A stretch of DNA of 29,521 bases from an uncultured Blautia sp. (lineage in GTDB: Bacteria > Bacillota > Clostridia > Lachnospirales > Lachnospiraceae), in assembly GCA_934364795.1 (NCBI GenBank), contig CAKRMK010000039.1, forward strand, positions 1-29,521. The letters run 5' to 3'. The position numbers and the translations under genes are program-made. Under the pieces are notes generated by a model. That model made no database searches. It was not told where the DNA came from and saw only the letters and a list, made by a program, of their open reading frames with translations. Below, piece by piece: positions 24,598 through 29,521 of this stretch; the stretch's first letter is position 1, and the number at the start of each line of letters is the position of its first letter.

Positions 24598-25879
24598 TAA
24601 GAAAAATGACACAGAGAAAAATTATCAGTATGAGGAACTGGGAGGGCAGATATTAGCCATATGTGGCAGTGAAATATGTGTGCGTTTTCCCTTTTTATGT
24701 GCAGCAGTATCTGCATTATCTGTGGAAAATACAAAGAATTTAAAAACCATTGGAACAGATGGAAGTGTAATAAAAGCGAACCCTCTTTTTCTTATAAAAG
24801 CCTATGAAAGCCAGCCTCAAAAACTGAAAAAAGGGTATCTTCATATGTTGTTTCACTGTCTTTATCTTCATCCCTTTTTCAGCCCAAAAGAAGATGAAAA
24901 ATGCTGGAACCTTGCCTGTGATCTTGCTGTAGAGCTGTTGATTTATGAAAATATTTCTGATGATCTGTGGAAGCTAAGTGGTGAAACAGACAGGAAAAAG
25001 AAGGAATATCTTAACTTCTTTAAGGGAAAAACAGTCACTGCAAATGGAATTTATCATATGCTGAAACAAGGACAGGTCCCATTTGAAAAAAAGGAATTAG
25101 AAGAACTTTTTACTTTTGATGATCATTCCCTGTGGAAAATACAGAAGACAAAAAATCAGGCAGACAGACGGCGCTGGGAAAGGCTTCTGACTTATACCAC
25201 CCAGGGAAAAGAAAGGCAGAAACATCGCATAGGAACTGCACCCGGAAACCGAGAGGAAGAGCTGGAACGCCTGTATAAAAGCCGATATGATTACCGGAAA
25301 TTCCTGAAGAAATTTGCTTTTCCAAGAGAAGAACTACAGCTGGATGAAGAAAGCTTTGACTATATTTTTTATCATTATGGTATGGAACATTATGGAAATC
25401 TGCCTCTCATTGAGCCCCTGGAATATAAGGAAGTAAACAGGCTGGAGGAACTGGTGATTGCTATAGATACATCAGGTTCCTGTTCCAGAGAACTGGTACA
25501 GCTGTTTCTTGGAGAAACCTATAATATCCTAAGTACAAAAGAAAATTTTTTCAAAAAAATGAAAGTCTACATTGTCCAGTGTGACTGCTGTATCCAGGAT
25601 GTGTCAGTAATCCACTGCGAAGCAGAGTGGAAAGCGTATATAAAAAATGTAAAAATCCATGGAAGAAGCGGCACGGATTTTCGTCCTGTTTTTGGTTTCA
25701 TAAAAAAAGAACAGGAAAAAAGAGAGCTTCAGCATTTGAAGGCTCTGATTTATTTTACAGATGGAGATGGAATTTATCCCGGTAGAAAGCCGGAATATGA
25801 AACTGCATTTGTTTTTGTAAAAAAGACGGAAAATATGCGGCTGGTGCCGGCTTGGGCATATAAACTGGTAATCAGCTGA
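24566..25879 (+). CDS. DUF2201-like protein: pseudo-metallopeptidase region plus VWA domain
   Basis: A 437-residue soluble protein. The C-terminal domain is a von Willebrand A-like fold with a complete MIDAS metal site: D301-T-S303-G-S305, T370 in GRSGTDFRP and D399 in YFTDGDG. The N-terminal half resembles the putative metallopeptidase part of DUF2201 proteins. Where an HExxH site might be expected it reads H93-M-L-F-H97 followed by H102, so the usual glutamate is absent. An internal charged region (about 185-250) may be flexible. AAGGAT precedes ATG 24566. It is followed 12 bases later by a MoxR-type ATPase gene, its expected partner. Confidence 0.8.
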   Translation: MDTRIGILPFDKKNDTEKNYQYEELGGQILAICGSEICVRFPFLCAAVSALSVENTKNLKTIGTDGSVIKANPLFLIKAYESQPQKLKKGYLHMLFHCLYLHPFFSPKEDEKCWNLACDLAVELLIYENISDDLWKLSGETDRKKKEYLNFFKGKTVTANGIYHMLKQGQVPFEKKELEELFTFDDHSLWKIQKTKNQADRRRWERLLTYTTQGKERQKHRIGTAPGNREEELERLYKSRYDYRKFLKKFAFPREELQLDEESFDYIFYHYGMEHYGNLPLIEPLEYKEVNRLEELVIAIDTSGSCSRELVQLFLGETYNILSTKENFFKKMKVYIVQCDCCIQDVSVIHCEAEWKAYIKNVKIHGRSGTDFRPVFGFIKKEQEKRELQHLKALIYFTDGDGIYPGRKPEYETAFVFVKKTENMRLVPAWAYKLVIS

Positions 25880-25891
25880 AGGAGCGGATCA

Positions 25892-27427
25892 ATGAATATA
25901 AAAGAAGCAAAAGATGAGATTATACATACTCTTTATGCATATTTAAAAAAGGATTCAGAGGGAGCGTATACCTATCCGCTGGTGCGCCAGAGACCCATTC
26001 TTCTTATGGGACCTCCAGGGATTGGAAAAACAGCCATTATGGAACAGATTGCCAGGGAATGTAAGGTTGGACTGGTGGCATATACAATCACTCACCATAC
26101 CAGACAAAGTGCAGTTGGACTGCCGAAAATTGTGACAAAAAATTATGGCGGTATGGAGGTGGATATTACAGAGTATACCATGAGTGAAATCATTGCTTCT
26201 GTATATGAATGCATGGAAAAAACAGGAAAAAAAGAGGGAATCCTTTTTATTGATGAGATTAACTGTGTGTCAGAAACTCTGGCACCTGCCATGCTTCAGT
26301 TTTTGCAGAACAAAACATTTGGGACCCATAAAGTGCCGGAAGGCTGGATCATTGTTGCAGCAGGAAATCCACCGGAATACAATAAATCTGTGCGGGAATT
26401 TGATATTGTTACACTTGACAGAGTAAGGAAAATTGAAATCCAGCCAGAGGCAGATACCTGGCTTTCTTATGCAAGACAAAGAAAACTTCATGGCGCAGTT
26501 TTGTCCTATCTGGGACTGAAAAAAGAGAATTTTTATGTGATAGAAAATACGGTAGATGGAAAGTTTTTTGTGACAGCAAGAGGCTGGGAGGATCTTTCAG
26601 AAATCCTGAAAAGTTATGAGGAATTACAGGTAAAAATACAGGAATCTCTGATCAGTCAGTTTATCCAGAAAGAGGAAATTGCCCGGGATTTTGCATTGTA
26701 TTACACACTGTACGAGAAGTATAAGACTGACTATCAGGTGGCAGAAATCCTTGGCGGGCAGGCAAAAAAACAAAGCTACGAAAGCTGTGTGAATATGGCA
26801 AAGGAGGCGCCTTTTGAAGAGCGCTTTACACTTGTGGAACTGATTCTGGAAGAGCTGGACAGACAGGCGGAAGTATTTGAAAAAGCAGATAAAAAAACAG
26901 TTCTTCTTTATGAGAATCTGAAGCAGCTTAAACATTTCTGGAAGGTGGGAGAAAGAGCAGATACAAAGATAAAAACAATGGAAATTTTTATCCAAAATAA
27001 AAAACATGCCCTTCAGGCAAGAAAAGATGCAGAGCTTCTGACGGAAGAGGAAATACGGGAAGAAAAAGAACAGATCCATATTCTAGAAGAATATTTTCAA
27101 AGGGTAAAAGAAAGGCATGTAGGTGATGTTCAGGAGGGATTTGAACAGATAAAAGAAATATTTGAAAAAAACTGTGAAAAAAGACTCCAGATACTTGGAA
27201 ATATGGAAGCTATGCTGAACAGGGCTTTTGATTATGTGGCAGACTGTTTTGGCGCAGAACAGGAAATGCTGCTTCTGGAAACCGGAATAACCGGAAATCA
27301 GCGAATCTGCGGCTTTATTTCGGAACATGGATGCCCGTCTTACTTTAAATACAGTGAACTTTTACTTTATGGAAGGCAGGAAGATGCCATAAGGGAAAAG
27401 TGCCGGGAGATTTTGGAACATGTTTGA
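25892..27427 (+). CDS. MoxR-type AAA+ ATPase with C-terminal helical extension
   Basis: A 511-residue ATPase with Walker A GPPGIGKT (40-47), Walker B ILFIDE ending in D121-E122, sensor-1 N159 in VAAGNPPEYN and a likely arginine finger region at LDRVRK. These match the MoxR/RavA group. The C-terminal ~250 residues are very rich in Glu/Lys with heptad-like spacing and are probably coiled coil or helical bundle, longer than in simple MoxR proteins. AAGGAG precedes the start. MoxR ATPases act with VWA proteins as chaperone-like machines that remodel target proteins (RavA-ViaA is the model). The target here is unknown. Confidence 0.85.
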   Translation: MNIKEAKDEIIHTLYAYLKKDSEGAYTYPLVRQRPILLMGPPGIGKTAIMEQIARECKVGLVAYTITHHTRQSAVGLPKIVTKNYGGMEVDITEYTMSEIIASVYECMEKTGKKEGILFIDEINCVSETLAPAMLQFLQNKTFGTHKVPEGWIIVAAGNPPEYNKSVREFDIVTLDRVRKIEIQPEADTWLSYARQRKLHGAVLSYLGLKKENFYVIENTVDGKFFVTARGWEDLSEILKSYEELQVKIQESLISQFIQKEEIARDFALYYTLYEKYKTDYQVAEILGGQAKKQSYESCVNMAKEAPFEERFTLVELILEELDRQAEVFEKADKKTVLLYENLKQLKHFWKVGERADTKIKTMEIFIQNKKHALQARKDAELLTEEEIREEKEQIHILEEYFQRVKERHVGDVQEGFEQIKEIFEKNCEKRLQILGNMEAMLNRAFDYVADCFGAEQEMLLLETGITGNQRICGFISEHGCPSYFKYSELLLYGRQEDAIREKCREILEHV

Positions 27428-27488
27428 AAAATGTTTTTCCAATTAGTCCGGGAAATACGGAAATTACCGGAGAACTGTAAATGAGATG

Positions 27489-27494
27489 TATAAT
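27489..27494 (+). promoter_or_regulatory. Probable -10 box ahead of the sortase gene
   Basis: TATAAT preceded by GATG lies 55 bases before the sortase start. No convincing -35 box is found at 16-18 bases upstream, so it may be a weak or activator-dependent promoter. Confidence 0.4.
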
Positions 27495-27548
27495 AAAAAA
27501 CAGGTTTTAAATAAGTATAAGAAGTAAAATGACTTAAAGGAGGCTGTC

Positions 27549-28406
27549 ATGAAGGAAGAGAACAACAAACCCAAAAAGAAAAAATCGGCAGGAGATGTGC
27601 TGCTTACAATTGTGCTGGTTGTTGCAATCTGTGTGTTCTGCTATGCTGCTTATAATCTTTACCATATTTATACAGAATACAAGAAGGGCTCTGATGAGTA
27701 TAATCAAATTGCACAGATGGCGGTGACAGAACGTGATCCGGATGCAGATAACCAGGAGGAAGAGGAGGAAGCAGGACCGGAGGGTCCATCTTTAAAGGCT
27801 CCTATGAATATTGATTTTGATTCCCTTAGAAGTATCAATACCGATGTAATCGGATGGATTTACGTGGAGGCACTGGATGGAGTCAGTTATCCGATTGTAA
27901 AGGGAACAGACAATGACCAGTATCTTCATATGACATATGAAAAAAATTATAATTTTGCAGGTACTATTTTTATTGATTATGAAAACAGTGCTGATTTCGG
28001 AGATTGTAATACGTTGGTTTACGGACATAATATGAAGAATGGTTCCATGTTCGGCCAGCTGAAAAATTTCAGCAAGGACGATTCCGCTTATAATAAGAGT
28101 AAATATTTCTGGATTTTCACACCGGAGAAAAATTACCGGTATGAAATTATTTCAGCCTACACAACTGCGGTAAACAGTGATACTTACACGCTGTTTAAGG
28201 GCCCTGGACAGGAATTTCTGGACTATATGGAAAAAATAGTTTCCTATTCTGATATTAAGACTACTCCAGGGGAGCTGAAAGTAGAGGATAAGCTGGTGAC
28301 TCTTTCCACCTGCACCGGAAACGAATCCACCCGCTATGTTGTTCAGGGAAAAAGAGTGGATACCCTGGAGGTGGAGAAAAAGGATTCTTCAAAAAAATCA
28401 AATTAG
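27549..28406 (+). CDS. srtB: Class B sortase
   Basis: A membrane-anchored transpeptidase that cleaves a sorting motif and attaches proteins to the cell wall or builds pili. The 285-residue protein has one N-terminal membrane helix (about 16-36), an acidic linker (60-80, EEEEE-type), then the catalytic domain. Catalytic residues are H160 in YGHNMKNGSMF, C255 in the TLSTC motif and R262 in STRYVV. The YGHNM and TLSTC forms are typical of class B. AAAGGAGG precedes ATG 27549. No obvious sortase substrate with an NPxTN or LPxTG signal is encoded in this window, so its clients are elsewhere. Confidence 0.93.
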   Translation: MKEENNKPKKKKSAGDVLLTIVLVVAICVFCYAAYNLYHIYTEYKKGSDEYNQIAQMAVTERDPDADNQEEEEEAGPEGPSLKAPMNIDFDSLRSINTDVIGWIYVEALDGVSYPIVKGTDNDQYLHMTYEKNYNFAGTIFIDYENSADFGDCNTLVYGHNMKNGSMFGQLKNFSKDDSAYNKSKYFWIFTPEKNYRYEIISAYTTAVNSDTYTLFKGPGQEFLDYMEKIVSYSDIKTTPGELKVEDKLVTLSTCTGNESTRYVVQGKRVDTLEVEKKDSSKKSN

Positions 28407-28428
28407 AGCATGCCAGGAGGAGCTTATA

Positions 28429-29157
28429 ATGGAAGAACAGATCAGAAAATTGCAGGATATGATTGATCAGTATGATAATATTGTATTTTTCGGAGGAGCA
28501 GGTGTTTCCACAGAAAGCGGAATCCCTGATTTTCGAAGCCAGGATGGGCTTTATAACCAGAAATATGATTATCCGCCGGAAACCATATTGAGCCATACTT
28601 TTTTTATGAGACATCCGGATGAATTTTATCGTTTTTATCAGGATAAGATGCTGTGTGATACGGCAAAACCAAATGCAGCCCACTTAAAGCTGGCAGAGTT
28701 AGAAGCCGCAGGAAAGCTGAAAGCAGTCATTACCCAGAATATTGACAATCTGCATCAGATGGCAGGAAGTAAGAATGTACTGGAGCTTCACGGAAGCGTT
28801 TACCGCAATTTCTGTATGAAATGCGGGAAATCCTATGATTTTGCATATATGAAAAATGCCAAAGGGGTTCCCAAGTGCTCCTGTGGAGGAATTATCAAAC
28901 CAGATGTGGTATTATACGAGGAAGGGCTTGATAACAGCACATTAAATCGGGCTGTGCAGGCAATCTCACAGGCACAGGTGCTTATCATAGGAGGAACTTC
29001 CCTGGCTGTCTATCCAGCTGCAGGACTTATTGATTATTTTAACGGAGAACATCTTGTGGTGATCAATAAATCCTCTACTCCAAGGGATGGCTATGCAGAC
29101 CTTCTGATAAAGGAACCTATTGGAAAAGTATTTTCCCAGATCCAGGTTAGAAAATAA
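28429..29157 (+). CDS. cobB: Sirtuin, NAD-dependent protein deacetylase
   Basis: A 242-residue cytosolic NAD-dependent deacylase. The Rossmann part has GAGVSTESGIPDFRS (23-37). The catalytic region has TQNIDNLH (102-109) and the general base H121 in ELHGS. Four zinc cysteines are C129, C132, C150 and C152, the last pair as CxC. Together they identify the small-domain bacterial sirtuins. The frame is open back to 28336 inside the sortase gene, but ATG 28429 has GGAGG at 28417-28421. It lies 22 bases after the sortase stop, so the pair is likely cotranscribed. Confidence 0.94.
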   Translation: MEEQIRKLQDMIDQYDNIVFFGGAGVSTESGIPDFRSQDGLYNQKYDYPPETILSHTFFMRHPDEFYRFYQDKMLCDTAKPNAAHLKLAELEAAGKLKAVITQNIDNLHQMAGSKNVLELHGSVYRNFCMKCGKSYDFAYMKNAKGVPKCSCGGIIKPDVVLYEEGLDNSTLNRAVQAISQAQVLIIGGTSLAVYPAAGLIDYFNGEHLVVINKSSTPRDGYADLLIKEPIGKVFSQIQVRK

Positions 29158-29241
29158 AATATATAAAAAGAGGGAAAATAACAGAAAAACTGACTGGGAA
29201 TATAAAGAATACAGGAATTTTGCAGAGGAGTTTGGAAAAAT

Positions 29242-29433
29242 ATGTCAGTTGTTTATGAAGTTGGAGATATTGTTACATTAAAGAAAGTGCACCCATGTGG
29301 CAGTAAGGAGTGGGAGATCCTGAGAGTTGGAGCAGATTTTCGCCTGAAATGCATGGGCTGCGGCCACCAGATCATGGTGCCCCGCAAAATGGTGGAGAAA
29401 AATACAAAAAATCTTCAAAAAAAGAAAAAATAA
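29242..29433 (+). CDS. DUF951 family small protein
   Basis: A 63-residue protein with the DUF951 pattern: VGDIVTLKKVHPCGSKEWEILRVGADFRLKCMGCGHQIMV. The three cysteines (C19, C37 and C40, the last two as CxxC) suggest a small metal or nucleic-acid-binding fold. The C terminus is a lysine run. AGAGGAG precedes ATG 29242. Members of this family often sit near rpsF and ychF in Firmicutes. Its function is not established. Confidence 0.9.
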   Translation: MSVVYEVGDIVTLKKVHPCGSKEWEILRVGADFRLKCMGCGHQIMVPRKMVEKNTKNLQKKKK

Positions 29434-29436
29434 TGC

Positions 29437-29465
29437 TTTACAGCCCACAAAAAGTATGTTAGAAT
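29437..29465 (+). promoter_or_regulatory. Promoter reading out of the window
   Basis: TTTACA (29437-29442) and TAGAAT (29460-29465) are 17 bases apart. It likely serves the next gene beyond 29521, which is not visible. Confidence 0.6.
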
Positions 29466-29521
29466 CAAAAATCGTGATATATAAAATATCCTTGCTCTTT
29501 GACAGGCAAAGGGCCAACAGA

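Noticed and set aside
27416..27445. Possible terminator at the end of the MoxR gene
   Set aside because: AACAT/ATGTT gives only a 5-bp AT-rich stem overlapping the stop codon; too weak to call.
1..29521. Mobile elements, phage genes or CRISPR array
   Set aside because: No transposase, integrase, cas gene or regularly spaced repeats were found on either strand.

Overview
The window looks like a core-genome stretch from a low-to-mid GC Firmicute, most probably a gut Lachnospiraceae (Blautia or Ruminococcus type). Pointers are the sufCBDSU operon order, the GDSL / DUF4358 / MBOAT / DHHW operon, a class B sortase, a pyrophosphate-type phosphofructokinase, strong AGGAGG ribosome binding sites and a DUF951 gene. 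The taxon is an inference from gene content; no phylogenetic marker was tested. I see no phage, insertion sequence, CRISPR array, plasmid or origin signal.

Layout. 1-110: tRNA-Cys(GCA) and its terminator. 217-5396: a promoter and the complete iron-sulfur assembly operon sufC-sufB-sufD-sufS-sufU, tightly overlapped, ending at a hairpin terminator. 5325-6990: a MATE efflux protein with an unusual leader; its 3' terminator carries an inserted repeat in its loop. 7008-7947 (minus strand): a secreted OB-fold-like protein with two palindromes in its 5' leader. 7961-12549 (minus): a carbohydrate-type ABC importer transcribed ATPase, permease, permease, binding protein; the binding lipoprotein has an extra C-terminal membrane anchor. 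12551-16800 (minus): a surface acyl-transfer operon (SGNH hydrolase, DUF4358, MBOAT, DHHW protein).

16853-21106 (plus): a DUF308 membrane protein with a long charged tail, an arginase-fold protein, an Lgt-family protein lacking several key Lgt residues, and a CspB-like subtilase. 21211-22745: an NCS2 uracil/xanthine-type permease. 22817-24123 (minus): a PPi-type phosphofructokinase, convergent with the permease across a hairpin-rich gap. 24161-27427 (plus): a compact three-gene cassette of a small unknown protein, a DUF2201-like protein with a VWA domain, and a MoxR-type AAA+ ATPase. 27489-29433: class B sortase, sirtuin deacetylase and a DUF951 protein, then an outgoing promoter.

Most of the window is housekeeping. 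The parts that deserve a second look are the MoxR/VWA cassette, the Lgt paralogue without the expected catalytic residues, the surface acylation operon with its Ser/Asp/Asn-rich tail, the repeat lodged inside a terminator loop, the promoter that runs straight into a terminator ahead of the MATE gene, and the doubly anchored solute-binding protein. All functional calls are made by reading motifs by eye; no database search was run.
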